Below are positions 31,151 to 42,150 of a DNA stretch of 64,000 nucleotides, one piece after another. Every line of letters starts with the position of its first letter. The first letter of the stretch is position 1. Location: NCBI GenBank assembly GCA_030849805.1, contig JASANZ010002188.1, positions 1 through 64,000 of the forward strand, read 5' to 3'. Both the position numbers and the translations under genes were made by a program. The stretch is from Sergeia podlipaevii (Eukaryota; Euglenozoa; Kinetoplastea; Trypanosomatida; Trypanosomatidae). The notes beneath the pieces are model-generated. The model worked only from the letters and a program-made list of their open reading frames with translations. It was not told the origin of the DNA and made no database searches.

Positions 31151-33187
31151 TTAAAAGAAATCTAGTACAGCCAATGCGCGCATGAGAGAGAGGGCACAAC
31201 TCTGCAGACCAGCCACCACGCGGCAGGCTTGAAGCGCGACACGTACCGCCTCAGTGCTCTTTGTAGATGCCGCTGCAGCCACCCCGTTAGCGCCACCACC
31301 GCTCACAAAGTTCGTCGCCGTGGACGTCACCGTCATCGAGCGATGCGTCCCCGCTGGTGTCGGCGTGATGATGGGGGTCGCCAGCCCGCTATCCACTACC
31401 CCCAGCTCCACGCCACACAGTCGCAACTGCTGCCGGCGCGACTCCTCTCGAAGCTTCGCCAGCGCCGTTGTGAGCGATTTCGCCACGAACTGTCTGCAGG
31501 TAGGCACCAGCGTGCCATGTAGCGAGCAACCCCATAAAAAGACGCTGCTCTTGGGGACACGATCAGCGAGAGCACTGGTCTTGGGGACCTCCTGCTGCGT
31601 CAGCAAGCCGTCGCGAAACATGGCATGAAGCGTCTCGCGAGTCTTGGGCTGCGTTGCAATGGCCTCCTCCGCAATTGTCCTGTCTTCTAGAAAGCGATTC
31701 TTCAGCAGCAGGCGCATGATGCGCACTCCAAGCACGCCGTGTCGTGACAGGACCACCCGCTCGCATGTTGCCACCTGCATCGCGGTCGCAGCGGCTGAGT
31801 AGGCGAAGCGGTAAGACCAACTGGTATCACCTACTACGCCATGGAGGCTGCTACTGCTGCCCCGGTGACGATGAGTTCCGCTACTGCCATCCCTCACCAC
31901 CAGCGCATCCGCACCGATCGCGGTGGAGCTGGGCAAAGTAAGTCGTTGTAGGGCAGATGCAATGATATCTGGCGTGGTCGACGGCGGCGACACAACCTCG
32001 TGCCTCGAAGACGACGATGCAGCACGGCGGAGTCGTAGAACACCATCAACCAGCGCGTGTGCAGCAACTGGAGCACTCAGTGGTGGCGGCCTCGCAGGGT
32101 ATCCAAACATAACCGTGGCCCCGGACGATGTAGGGAGGCTCGAAGAAGCGGCATCAACCGGAGCAGGACCAAGACGAACGAGCGCAGTGACGATAGAGGA
32201 AGCAACACACGTGCCGGTACCACTACCATAGCGCTCCGACACAAGCTGCTGCACGGCATCGTGCATCATCTCGCGGATGGCTACTTGAACACAGATGCGG
32301 CAAGTAGAGTCGCTGTCAATGGCGCTCAAGCCGCCGCTGCCCCCCGTGGCCGAAGACGATGACAGCAAAGGCCCCATTGAAGAACCATTAGGATGCCCTG
32401 TGTCCACGGAAAACGAATCCGCAGTTTGCTGCTGATCGTCTCGATGGCGCTTGCGGTGTGGTGTGCCGTCACCTTTCTCCATGTCGGCAGCGGTGCGTGA
32501 TGCAATGAACGCGCCGCCCGCTACGCACTCTATCCACCCGTCTCTGACCAGTTCCGCAGCGGCGCATTGGACCGACTCCGCCAGCTCCGGTCTGCGCTCC
32601 TGCGCGAGCTGCACACAGCTCGAAAAAGGGATGAGAGCCAGCTGATGAAGCACCAGAAGCACAACTTCGCCCGCCTCACCATAGCGGCGTCGCACACATT
32701 GAGACAGCAGAGGGAAAAGCACGCGGAGTAGCAGTCCGTACCCGATCTGGAGCGCATAGGTGTGCTCCATAGCATCGTACGCCACCACGCGGTGCAGCAC
32801 AAGTCGCGCCACCACCTCCTTCATCGCAGCGTCAGCCACGAGGGCAGATTGAACATCGCTGCTGTGGTGGTGACCTTCCTCGCCCATAGACCGTGTCAGT
32901 GCATCCTCCTGTTCTTGTTGAGTGTTCACGTCTATGTAGAGTGCACTCCCGACACAGCCGCCACTACGCGCAAAGGAGGACGTGGGTGCAGAGCTAGATG
33001 ACTGCACGTCTCCGTTCATGGAGGTATCTCTCTGCACCGCAATGCATATCTCCTTCAGAGTGAGTGCGCCATGGTTAGAGAGAACACGCACGATGCGTGC
33101 CGCCACTGGCCCAAGTTGGTCCCCAATGACCGTTTCGAGAAGTTCGTAATGTGAAACCAAAGTGACACGTCCATCGTTTACTGACAT
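31151..33187 (-). CDS. RPC3: RNA polymerase III subunit RPC3 (RPC82/RPC62)
   Basis: A 678-residue winged-helix subunit of the RPC82-RPC34-RPC31 subcomplex, which opens promoters for tRNA, 5S and small RNA genes in the nucleus. An N-terminal winged helix is at about 10-75 (GPVAARIVRVLSNHGALTL). A second region has HRVVAYDAMEHTYALQIGY and the GEAGEVVLLVLHQL block typical of RPC82. The C-terminal winged helix is at about 484-540, where GVRIMRLLLKNRFLEDRTI, PKTRETLHAMFRDGLL and SSVFLWG follow the family closely. Ser/Ala-rich insertions make it longer than human RPC62 (534). The start was moved to the ATG at 33187, because the longer frame begins with TTG. Confidence 0.8.
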   Translation of the reverse strand: MSVNDGRVTLVSHYELLETVIGDQLGPVAARIVRVLSNHGALTLKEICIAVQRDTSMNGDVQSSSSAPTSSFARSGGCVGSALYIDVNTQQEQEDALTRSMGEEGHHHSSDVQSALVADAAMKEVVARLVLHRVVAYDAMEHTYALQIGYGLLLRVLFPLLSQCVRRRYGEAGEVVLLVLHQLALIPFSSCVQLAQERRPELAESVQCAAAELVRDGWIECVAGGAFIASRTAADMEKGDGTPHRKRHRDDQQQTADSFSVDTGHPNGSSMGPLLSSSSATGGSGGLSAIDSDSTCRICVQVAIREMMHDAVQQLVSERYGSGTGTCVASSIVTALVRLGPAPVDAASSSLPTSSGATVMFGYPARPPPLSAPVAAHALVDGVLRLRRAASSSSRHEVVSPPSTTPDIIASALQRLTLPSSTAIGADALVVRDGSSGTHRHRGSSSSLHGVVGDTSWSYRFAYSAAATAMQVATCERVVLSRHGVLGVRIMRLLLKNRFLEDRTIAEEAIATQPKTRETLHAMFRDGLLTQQEVPKTSALADRVPKSSVFLWGCSLHGTLVPTCRQFVAKSLTTALAKLREESRRQQLRLCGVELGVVDSGLATPIITPTPAGTHRSMTVTSTATNFVSGGGANGVAAAASTKSTEAVRVALQACRVVAGLQSCALSLMRALAVLDFF

Positions 33188-35345
33188 CGTTTGTGCTGAG
33201 ATGAAGAGTCGCTTGATTGCGTTTGCTTTGACTACTTCTTCCAATCGGTTTGCCTCTTCTTCTCTCTTCTCTCTCTCCCTCTGTGCGTGTGTGTGTGTGT
33301 GTTTTCGCTAATTATAGACGCTCCGTAACGGTCAAATAAAAGATAATATAGCTACCTTCAGCCACCTTTGCAAGTGTTTTGGTTCTCTATATCTATTTAA
33401 AATTAGTTATGTTGTAATTCCTTATATGTATATCTTTCTCTCACGTTTTTTTTTCTTTTTGTCACTAATACGACTATAATTGAATACTTTCTTCTGATAA
33501 AAAAAAAGAAAAGAATCAAATTGCCCTTCTTATTGTTGTTGTTGTTTTTCTATATATAGGTAGGTAGATAAATAGATAGATAGATATGTATCGACAGATA
33601 TAGTAGCTAATACCTGACTCTAAAGACTGAAAGTTACGAACGCGGCTCAGTGTGCATATAGTTACTTACAAATAGACATTTAATCAAAAAAAAAAAATCG
33701 GGAAAAATTAAAGAAGGGGAGAGAGGGAGAGTGCATTTATTCATTGACATCTAACTTGTATACAAAAATTGCTACCAGATGCACACACTTGCATAGCTAA
33801 CATGACAGAAGGAAAGGATAAGACAAGCCTCTCTGCCAGACAACCGTCGCGTCAGCTATTGCCATTTTTATTTAAAAAAAAAAAAAATCATTATTATCTC
33901 CCGGTGTGTACGCCAGGAGCATTAAAAAAAAAAAAAAAATAGAGCACAAGCTCATCCACATATCATAGATATCAAGAGAGAGAGAGAGCGAAAGAGGGAC
34001 GAGAGGAGAGGGGGAGGGGGGAAAACAAACAAGCAAAACAGAAAGAGGAAAAATGTACCTAGGTTGTATAGATGTCGGCGTTTCATTCTTGTAATATCAT
34101 CAGGAGTGCATTTCAACGCCAACCGCCCCGGATAGAACATTCCGATCTTCTATATTCATCATACGTTGTATATAGCAAATGCATCGGCTCCTCAAGATAT
34201 ACGCATGTACCTCCCGCTGTGTACATAAGAGATCTCAACACGGTTCCACGTCACGAAAGGGCACATGTGCATAAATACATCTCAAAACTCCGGGTTGTTG
34301 TTGTTGCTTTTCTTTCCATGAGGAACAGAAGGCAAAATACAAAAAAAAAATCCTCTCCTCCGACTGTGCATACGTGCGTATTCAACTGCGCTGGAGATAC
34401 CACATATATATGTAAGCATCGCTAGCAAATAAATAAGAAAAAAAAAATAAGTGATAGATAAATAATATGTGAAGGCATTCTCGTGCGTGTGTATGTATGT
34501 GCCTTTTTTTACAATTTCGTTGTTTTTTTTTATTCGTGTCGTTTGTAAATTTTGTTCATCAAACAAGTAAAGGGGCTGGAGTTTATTTAAAAAGGCATGT
34601 CTCCCTCTCTCTCTCTCTCTCTCTCTCACTCACGCTTCAAACGGTTAAACAATTATCCACTTTGCAAATCAACAACAAAAAAAAATTAAAATAATGATGA
34701 TAATAAAACATGTGACGACGGAGGGGGAATAAGCCCCTCCCCCTCCTCTTCCTCGTTTCCCTCTTGTATGTATACCCCTCTCACACGCCGGAACACCCTC
34801 TATGTCTATCTTTTTTATTTTTTGTTTCTTCTCTCACTCACTCACACATAACGCTGCTCTTTTATGACCCTCTTGTCTCTCCTCCCTTCCACTTGCATTC
34901 CAATATGCGTTCAGAGTCACTGTTGCTGGGGTGCATTTCTATATATGGCAGTGTCAGTATAGAAAGAAGAACATGTGTAATCGCAAGTCCACGAGCCTAC
35001 TGAGAGAAAATATAAACAGAAAAAGAAAAGTAAAAATCAAGCAATAAACAAAAAAGAAAGAAGGAAAACTAAAGGGTAAAAATATAAATCATATCCGTAC
35101 CCAATGGAGTGTGTATGTATGTATGGGGGGGGAGGGGGGTATGCCTACTGCAACGCATAGAAAACCCCGCACTCTCAAACCCTTTATAGGAAAATACAAT
35201 ACACTTCCTATTTCAAGACCTTCCCCGCCTGCTCTACGTCACTTAAACTTCGCTTATACTTTTTTTTTCCTTCTCCTTCTCCTTCTCCTTCTCCTTCCAC
35301 TTTGCATATAGATCACACAAACACACACACGTATGATCAAATGCT
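33188..35345. other. Long intergenic region
   Basis: No gene or RNA gene recognised in about 2.1 kb. It holds GT (33287-33302), GATA-type (33567-33590) and CT (34604-34626) repeats, several A13-A15 runs near 33690-33945, and a less biased patch at about 34050-34290 without a credible frame. Confidence 0.5.
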
Positions 35346-36290
35346 TTACTCGGCCTTCTTTTCAGTCATCTTGGAGGAGTTCATCAACTTGAAGAAGAAC
35401 TCCGTCATGGTGTAGGCAAAGATAAGCTTAGGGGCAGACGCGATGATCTTCGGAGTAAGGCCCTTGAAGAAGGAGGTCACACCCTCCTCACGGAGCATCG
35501 AAGTGGCGGTCACAATGGCGTTGCGACGGTTGCCCTCGGTTTGCTGCTGCACACGCGTCTTCACGACATCCATCGGGTTCGACACAGCAATAGACAGGCA
35601 AGCACCAACGGTCGAGGCGCACATATTCTGAAAAACAGTCGCGTTGCGGTAGTCAGAAAGGCCGAAGATGAAGTTCTTGGTGAAGGCCGTACCACCAAAC
35701 AAGCAGAAGGAACCCGGGGCATTACGGCACATGGTAACCGCCGTGCCCGCGTACATGCCTCGGAATCCTTCCTGCCGGAGGAGGGGAAAGAGGCCCTTCT
35801 TCATGGCCGCCTCGTTGGTTTGGCTCAGCACCTTCAGGCGATCCAGTGGAAGGAGAAACACCTCACCGAGGCCGATGAGGCACCCAGCGGTGGCGTCTTC
35901 CATGACCCTGTTGGCGGACCCGAACCAGCGGGTAAAGCCATCACGGTAGTTTGAGCTCAGGAAGTCACGCACAAGCGGCTGACCAGCAAACTTGTACACA
36001 CGCTGAAACACCTTGTACACGACGGCGTAAAGCGAGCCTGGATACAAATACATGAACTTGTTGATCAGCCCAGCATCGGCGTGCTGCTTAAAGATGATTT
36101 TGTTTAAGTTCTTGGCAGTCTCATCAATGGACCCGCGGCTAATGCTCCCCTTGTTGGACATCAGTCGCTTCGCAATCGTATCGAAGGGATGAAAGAAGGC
36201 GATCTCAAGCACGCCAGCGCACGTGGCCGCACCTGCGTGGCTCTGCGTGAAGCGCTCGATGAAGGATCTATCTTGCTTCTTGGCGGACAT
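35346..36290 (-). CDS. GGC1: Mitochondrial GTP/GDP carrier (GGC1 type)
   Basis: A 314-residue member of the mitochondrial carrier family, placed in the inner membrane. Three repeats carry the PX[DE]-type signatures at P35 (FFHPFDTIAKRL), P148 (LLPLDRLKVL) and P239 (SNPMDVVKTR). Beyond the generic motifs it shares yeast GGC1/YHM1-specific blocks: FFHPFDTIAKRLMSN, YPGSLYAVVYKVFQRVYKF, RNAPGSFCLFGGTAF and FFKGLTPK. In yeast GGC1 exchanges matrix GDP for cytosolic GTP and affects mitochondrial iron balance; the same role is inferred here. All carrier features are intact. Start is the ATG at 36290. Confidence 0.88.
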   Translation of the reverse strand: MSAKKQDRSFIERFTQSHAGAATCAGVLEIAFFHPFDTIAKRLMSNKGSISRGSIDETAKNLNKIIFKQHADAGLINKFMYLYPGSLYAVVYKVFQRVYKFAGQPLVRDFLSSNYRDGFTRWFGSANRVMEDATAGCLIGLGEVFLLPLDRLKVLSQTNEAAMKKGLFPLLRQEGFRGMYAGTAVTMCRNAPGSFCLFGGTAFTKNFIFGLSDYRNATVFQNMCASTVGACLSIAVSNPMDVVKTRVQQQTEGNRRNAIVTATSMLREEGVTSFFKGLTPKIIASAPKLIFAYTMTEFFFKLMNSSKMTEKKAE

Positions 36291-36302
36291 GGCGTTTTGT
36301 GC

Positions 36303-36378
36303 TGCAGCTGGTGTTGTGGCAACAAATTAAAAAAATAATAATAATAATAAGAGAGAGAGAAAGAGAGGGAGAAAAGGT
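36303..36378 (-). promoter_or_regulatory. Candidate trans-splice signal of the GTP/GDP carrier gene
   Basis: The minus strand has a CT tract (CCTTTTCTCCCTCTCTTTC and further CT) at 36351-36378, an ATT repeat, and then CACCAG and CTGCAG at about 36311-36304, close to the ATG at 36290. Confidence 0.5.
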
Positions 36379-37233
36379 TTCTTTGTTGTTTTTGTTGTTT
36401 TCGGAGAGCTTGCTTCCTTGACAGCCGACAAAGTAGGTGCCTATGTGAGGAGTGAATACGATATGCTACAGCGATGGTATAAACAATGAATATGAAAAGC
36501 AGATGTAAAAAAATAAAAAGAGAAAAGAAGTAAAAGTGAGATGATATGTACAGCAAAAAAAAAAACTCAGATAGTTATAACTTTTTTTTTAAAAAAAAAA
36601 AAAGAAAAGTAAAGGGTAAAGGCCTAGAGAAAATGCATATCACGCAGTTTTCGACTTGGAAGTACGGATGCTGTGTAGCCGCCTTTTTGGTTGTCGTTGT
36701 TTGTAGTCCGTTTTATAACTTGAGGGAAATATTAAATTTTTGCGCATTTTTTTAATAAACGCTTTTAGTAATTACTAAAAGAAAGAGCTAACTTACTCGT
36801 CGTGATGCATGCCTCTAATGCAAACAAAAAAAACAAATAAAGGATAAAATCCAAAATAGGGAACAAAAAAAAAAAAAGAAACATGAGCACTACAAAACTC
36901 GCTATTTTCCCATTTTTACTGTCCTTTTCTTCCTCTTTAAACGTTTCACTCCTTAAGTGTTGCTTAAACTTACCAACTGTTCACGCCATCGCATCCCATG
37001 GCATACCATCTTACTCCCCCTGCTATCATCACGATCACATCCTTCCACTCTCCATTGCATACGTATCTGTGTGCTTAATTTAAAAAAAAAATCCTATTTT
37101 TCTTTTCCTTTTCTGTTTGCTGAATTGAGAACCTCATGAGAACGGCAGTAGCGGAATGCATGGGCACAAACACGCACACATACACAGGGCATTTTAAAAG
37201 AAAAATTAGAAAACAGAAACCTAAGGATAGGCA
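36379..37233. other. Intergenic region
   Basis: No gene supported. AT-rich with A11-A13 runs near 36554, 36590 and 36868. Confidence 0.5.
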
Positions 37234-40221
37234 CTACTCGGCGCCACCTTCGCCGCCACCTGCCGCCTTAGGAGCACCAGAGATGCCCTTCTTCTGCTTT
37301 GATTTCGCCTTGGACATCACGGCGTCTACTGTGTTCATGATGTGCTGCTGAGACTGAAGCTGTCCCATCAGCTGGTGGTACTTGCGCTCCCGCTGCTGAT
37401 CCACCAGCTCCACCTCCTTCTCGCGAGCCCTGCGCTGCACGGTGGCCTCCGCGGTGAGGTGGCGCATGACACGCTTCTTGTCCTCGCGGATCTCGCGCTT
37501 CATCTCACGAATTTCCGTCTTCACAGCATTCTCTTCCTGTTCCGCAAGCAGAGGCTCGAAGAGGCGAATCGGACGCGGCCGGAATGCGCGCATTGCGAGT
37601 GGCGCGCGATGCTCCTCAGCAAAAGTATTAAAGTCATGCAAGCGCGTGGCGAGGCTCTCGTGAGCACTGCGTACTGCCACACTCGGAGACCAGCTGAAAC
37701 GGCTTGACTTCTCTCCAGCCACAGCCGCAGAGGAAGAGGAGGGGCGGCCCAGCAAAAGTTTGTCAATAGCAAAGAAAGGGATGACAAGGACAGTGGGGAG
37801 GGCAGGCATGTTACGATACATCTCAGCTAGCTCCCCCAGCTGACGGTACGCACACAGCAAGAGATGCTCCGCGGTGACTTGTCCTTCAGTGTAAAGAACC
37901 TCCAGCTGCGCAGAGGCGACGTCCTCGCCAGTGAAGGAAGGGGCAGAGGCGATGCTGAGCAGTGCGTCGTCGCTGCGCTCCACTACAGGGATAGGGACCT
38001 GCACGCCTTGATGACGAGCGGGCTCAATCACTGAAAGCGGGAGCTGCAGCGCCACCACGTTGAGGGCCGCCACAACGGCCTCCGCAGCAAACTTGCCGCC
38101 ACCGAGGCGAAGACTAGAGATGAGCAGGCCATTCAGAGCAAGACAGCAGTGAACGTTCTCGAGGGTGTCGAGCTTCATCTGCAAAAGTGTGGAGCAGAGA
38201 AAGAGAAGGAAAGGAGTGGCGACTTCGTGACGGTAGTCAGTCATAGGAAACAGCTTCATGATGACGTATAGATACAGCAGGAGAGGCCGGCTCAGAGCCT
38301 TGCGCTGGCTACGCAAAAAGCTACGCTCTGCCTCAATGAGGATAAGACGAAACGTGTTGGCGACTTCGAGAATGTGCGTGCGTGCGTACCGATGCAGTTG
38401 CAAGAGCAGTGCGTGAAAATGGCAGGCGCGTTGCTCGCACGCTTTCTCCGCCTCCTCCTCCTCCCCAGTGTTGGAAGCAGAGACTTGGGTGTTGGCAAGC
38501 TTCTCAAAATCGCTAAGGAGACGATCAAGGATCACGGAGCCTACCTTGGGTTGCTGCTCTCCCTCCTCCTTCATTTTCCCTTCGTCTTCACTATCAGCGC
38601 CCTCGCCGACCCCACGATCCTCATCGCTATCGCCCTCATACGAAGAGGGAATATCAACATTATCGCCATACACGTCGTCGTCGTCGTCCTGTATGGCACC
38701 GCCCTTCTTCTTCTTGATTCCCTTCATGCCTTCCTCATCGTCCATGTGAAACACCTCGTCGCCGCCGCGCTGCACCCACTCACCACGCGTAAGCTGCAGC
38801 ATGTCCTTCTCTTGCAAGCCTAACGTCGGCATCGTCGCGCGGTCCGCCTCAAGCAGGGCCTGCTGTGCGTCAAGTTCCCCCTGCTCCTGTTCAGTGAGAG
38901 TACGGTCAACAGCATGAGCACGGCGTTCGTCCAGCCGCATCTTGTTCATCATAACATCAAAGTCATCCTCAGCGTAGTGCACGATGGCGGAATCTGCGAG
39001 AAGCTGGCGGGTCGTCGCGTTGCTTCTCTCTGGAGCCGTAGCAACATTCGTGGAAGAGGTAGAAGCGGCTGATGCAGAGTTGATTTCAGCTTTGAGGTGC
39101 GTCTCCTCGACTGACATGGCGGCACCACTGCGAATGCGTGAGAGCAGGGCAGCGTCGGCGGCGTCGAGAAACGTCTCACCAGACTTTAACATCTGTTGCT
39201 TCTTTTCGCTTTGCAACAGCGCAACTGCGGTGATATCGCCCTCCTCTGCCTCCTCTGCCGTCGCCCCACGTGCGCCAGCAGCTGTTGCGCGGCCTTCCGC
39301 AGCGGCAGTAGTAGTAGTGGCGCCATGAACCGCGAGAGGCGTGATGGTGTAATCTCCAGATGACTTGAGCGAGAGCTGCTTCGCGCTGTACGGTTTCTGC
39401 TTGATAGAGTGCAGCAGTGCACGGACGCCAGGAGTGCCGGAGTTAGCAAAGGCCTCCTGCTCTTCCTCTTGCTTATCTCGCTTCGGCAGTAAGTGCAGCA
39501 GGGCGTTGATTTCCTGATCAAGGGCCTTGGTGTGTTCCTCCTGGGCAGCGCGGTCACGTTGGTTCTGCGCGCGCTGCGACTTGCTGTTCGCCATCACTTC
39601 GCGAAACTTCTCCTCGCGAGTAAGCTTGCGCGGTGCCGCATCCTCGCCGCCGTCGTTGCCGTCCTCGTCGCCCTCGCGGGGACGGCGAAGAGAAGCGCCG
39701 AGAAGGGTGCCCTGTTCCAGAGAGCCACCGAACCTGCTTTGGACGCCCATTGATGTCCCGTCACCATCGCCTAGTTGAAACTTCTGAGCCCGACGCGTGG
39801 TGCGGGTCATCTTTACGCCTGTACCGCCTAGGCCCATCGTAGCGGAGCGGGTCGACGCCACCGCCACTGTAGACCTCTTGACATTTTTCTGATGCAGAGC
39901 AAACGGACTCGGCGTCTCTGTCGCTCCGCTCGTAAACGAGCCACTCATCTCCCCTGGCCTCGCCACCCGACCCGCCTCACCCCACTTTCCTCTTGTCAGC
40001 AGTCCATCCGCGGGAGTGGCGGTGGTGGAGGACGTGATAGAGTCGGGTAGGGCAATGGAGGCACGCTGCACACTGCGGATCTGCTCCTCCTCGCGGCGGC
40101 GCTCAAAGTGGCTTTGTTTCTGTGTAAACTTGTTCCCGGAGGAGGACGCCTGAGAGACGGATTGCTTGCGCTGATGCTTCTGCAGAAGCTTTGCGTTGAT
40201 TGTTGATCGGGACGGAGGCAT
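37234..40221 (-). CDS. NOP14: Nucleolar protein 14 (small-subunit processome)
   Basis: A 995-residue nucleolar protein needed for processing of pre-18S rRNA and 40S assembly. The basic N-terminus, the LTREEKFREVMANSKSQRA block near 210, ALDQEINALL, and the YAEDDFDVMMNKMRLDERRA block near 420 with a following DRTLTEQEQ follow the Nop14 family. An acidic stretch (GAIQDDDDDVYGDNVDIP and more) lies near 505-560. The helical C-terminal half ends in RPRPIRLFEPLLAEQEE and the basic coiled coil MKREIREDKKRVMRHLTAE, as in yeast and human Nop14. Several Ala/Thr-rich insertions are lineage-specific. Start is the ATG at 40221; a T12 tract directly followed by AG lies about 85 bases upstream. Confidence 0.85.
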   Translation of the reverse strand: MPPSRSTINAKLLQKHQRKQSVSQASSSGNKFTQKQSHFERRREEEQIRSVQRASIALPDSITSSTTATPADGLLTRGKWGEAGRVARPGEMSGSFTSGATETPSPFALHQKNVKRSTVAVASTRSATMGLGGTGVKMTRTTRRAQKFQLGDGDGTSMGVQSRFGGSLEQGTLLGASLRRPREGDEDGNDGGEDAAPRKLTREEKFREVMANSKSQRAQNQRDRAAQEEHTKALDQEINALLHLLPKRDKQEEEQEAFANSGTPGVRALLHSIKQKPYSAKQLSLKSSGDYTITPLAVHGATTTTAAAEGRATAAGARGATAEEAEEGDITAVALLQSEKKQQMLKSGETFLDAADAALLSRIRSGAAMSVEETHLKAEINSASAASTSSTNVATAPERSNATTRQLLADSAIVHYAEDDFDVMMNKMRLDERRAHAVDRTLTEQEQGELDAQQALLEADRATMPTLGLQEKDMLQLTRGEWVQRGGDEVFHMDDEEGMKGIKKKKGGAIQDDDDDVYGDNVDIPSSYEGDSDEDRGVGEGADSEDEGKMKEEGEQQPKVGSVILDRLLSDFEKLANTQVSASNTGEEEEAEKACEQRACHFHALLLQLHRYARTHILEVANTFRLILIEAERSFLRSQRKALSRPLLLYLYVIMKLFPMTDYRHEVATPFLLFLCSTLLQMKLDTLENVHCCLALNGLLISSLRLGGGKFAAEAVVAALNVVALQLPLSVIEPARHQGVQVPIPVVERSDDALLSIASAPSFTGEDVASAQLEVLYTEGQVTAEHLLLCAYRQLGELAEMYRNMPALPTVLVIPFFAIDKLLLGRPSSSSAAVAGEKSSRFSWSPSVAVRSAHESLATRLHDFNTFAEEHRAPLAMRAFRPRPIRLFEPLLAEQEENAVKTEIREMKREIREDKKRVMRHLTAEATVQRRAREKEVELVDQQRERKYHQLMGQLQSQQHIMNTVDAVMSKAKSKQKKGISGAPKAAGGGEGGAE

Positions 40222-40305
40222 CTTCGCCTGCTACGTAGGCTTGAGTGGTGTGGGTCTATGCGTGTGTGCAAGTACGCGTCTGTCTGATAACAAACTAGCA
40301 AATCA

Positions 40306-40319
40306 CTAAAAAAAAAAAA
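40306..40319 (-). promoter_or_regulatory. Candidate trans-splice acceptor of the NOP14 gene
   Basis: On the minus strand twelve Ts run straight into AG (40307-40306), 85 bases before the ATG at 40221. A second AG follows in TTTGCTAG. Confidence 0.5.
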
Positions 40320-41118
40320 TGGTTTCCAGCAAAAAAAAAAGTGTGTGGGCCCTTGCTTTCAAAAGACCGCCACAGCTAATCCCTATGCACAGCCACTGCT
40401 TCCAGACTCAATTACACCCTTATTCTGTCTCACAAAGGAGAAAAAAAGAAATGGAAAAGATAACTAACAGAAAATCATTGAATAAATAAAAACGGAGGAA
40501 ACAAAAAAAAAAGGAAAAATCCAAGATTATTTATTTGTTTTTTTGAGTCGCATGCAAACTGTACCTCAACACGGGTATATATACTCATGCGCAAGAACCC
40601 AAAAACTATTTCATATCCCTCCTAACAGACACAAACGAGAAAACAGTGTAGTGTGTCAACATCGGCATGACACTCACACATTATCTCTTTTCACTCTATA
40701 TGTACGCAAAACATATTTATGTAAAATTGTAATTTTGGTATTTGTGTGTATGTGTGTATGTGTGAACGTGCAATCGCAGTATGAAAATACCGCCTCAGAG
40801 AACCTCAAGCAAGCTTCGTCCTATACTCTTTCTCTCCCTCATATATAGTCGTCTCGTCCTATATATATATATATATATATGTATTTGCAAAGAAGCATAA
40901 TTACTTACAAATGTATGTTCGCTATAGATAGGGCGGAAAAAGAGAAGAGTTCTTTCTTATTCCCTAATTTTAATATATATATATATATATATTTCTTGTT
41001 TCCTTCTCTTTTTTCTTTTCTTCCTCTTCGACGTTGTCGTTTCGACTTACTGTCACTAAAATACAACCTCTTCTCTTCTCTCTAACTTTCCCCCCTCCTC
41101 GTTCTCCCATTCTCTTGA
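40320..41118. other. Intergenic region
   Basis: No gene supported. Contains AT dinucleotide repeats at 40859-40881 and 40973-40992. Confidence 0.5.
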
Positions 41119-42150
41119 CTATCTCGTCCAGTCCCTTACGCTATACGCGCGTGTCATTTCATCTGTACACCTACGCAAATCCTTCACCTTGGGTCCGCAT
41201 GCCAGGACGTCAAAAAATATAATCGGCTTGTCCGCGTCCTCATCTTCAAAGGCATTGCTGAAGCCTTTGGCAAGTTCCTCCTCGCGATGCTTGCGCAGTA
41301 ACTCCGTCTTGCGCTTCGCACTCGCGTTGCGCGCAGCGTAGCACCGCGTCACGGCAATTACCTCCTCCTCACATGAAATCTCGGAGGAAGGAACAAGGTA
41401 CTTGTAACGGGTGTCCTCTATCCCCTGAAGTACCTTGTGGATATTTGCCTCCGCCATAAACAGCGTCTCACGATCAGCACGTACGCTCGGTGTGAGCGCG
41501 TCCACCTCAGCCTCCGTGAGCGGAACCATTTTCACTGACGGAAGGCCTGGCTTTAAACGCTGTTTCTTCTTCGCCGTCTCCGCTGCGGCAGCCTGCGTCA
41601 CAACCGCATCGTCAGCCTCATCAGCAAAATGCTTGGCAAAACTCTCCACCTCATCTACGTCTGTTTGTGTTCCCTGTGCCGCCGCCACCGCCTCCTTCAT
41701 GGCGAATGTTGCCTGTCGTGGAGTCTCAAACGAGCGATAGTCCCAACGATGTGGAGAAACTTGTGCGCCGGATGTGAACCACGTCCATGGCTTGTACCAC
41801 ACCATCGGGTGTCGCGAGGCGTCGTCCTCGGCGCGGTTGATGACAAGCAGGTCAGGTACCTTGCCCTCGCGAAAGGCCTGCATCACCGCGCTGTGATCAC
41901 TTCCAAAGATATCCTTCTCACTAGCGGCCCCCAAGTTGACGAGCACGGCGCCGAGTTTTCGCTGGCGAGAGCGCTCCTGGGTGGCCGCAACTCCTGCAGA
42001 TCCGTTTTCGCTATCACTAGTGCTACTGGTAGGGTTACTGCTACTAGTGGTGGTAGGGGACTCATCAGAGGAGCGGATAACGAGCTTGCCGTTGATATGG
42101 CTGACCGCTGGATCGACCGGGGTCCGCGTGGTTTCTATTTTAGAGGGCAT
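41119..42150 (-). CDS. Twin CX9C protein, probably mitochondrial intermembrane space
   Basis: A 343-residue protein of no named family. Counting from the ATG at 42150 it has exactly four cysteines, and they form two CX9C pairs: C260/C270 (CEEEVIAVTRC) and C318/C328 (CGPKVKDLRRC). Such pairs mark proteins oxidatively folded in the mitochondrial intermembrane space (respiratory-complex assembly factors, MICOS subunits). The 47 residues between the pairs far exceed the usual hairpin loop of about 10-20. Other features are a Ser/Thr-rich N-terminus, an aromatic patch PMVWYKPWTWF near 142, and a charged middle. The frame is open upstream of this ATG, but the extra 40 residues look like translated 5' UTR. 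Function is unknown; location is inference. Confidence 0.75.
   Translation of the reverse strand: MPSKIETTRTPVDPAVSHINGKLVIRSSDESPTTTSSSNPTSSTSDSENGSAGVAATQERSRQRKLGAVLVNLGAASEKDIFGSDHSAVMQAFREGKVPDLLVINRAEDDASRHPMVWYKPWTWFTSGAQVSPHRWDYRSFETPRQATFAMKEAVAAAQGTQTDVDEVESFAKHFADEADDAVVTQAAAAETAKKKQRLKPGLPSVKMVPLTEAEVDALTPSVRADRETLFMAEANIHKVLQGIEDTRYKYLVPSSEISCEEEVIAVTRCYAARNASAKRKTELLRKHREEELAKGFSNAFEDEDADKPIIFFDVLACGPKVKDLRRCTDEMTRAYSVRDWTR

Noticed and set aside
33188..33244. Longer N-terminus of RPC3
   Set aside because: The first codon is TTG. The ATG at 33187 fits the start of the first winged helix.
34061..34430. 117-codon plus-strand frame in the 33-35 kb gap
   Set aside because: Opposite to the direction of transcription, no family resemblance, and low-complexity flanks.
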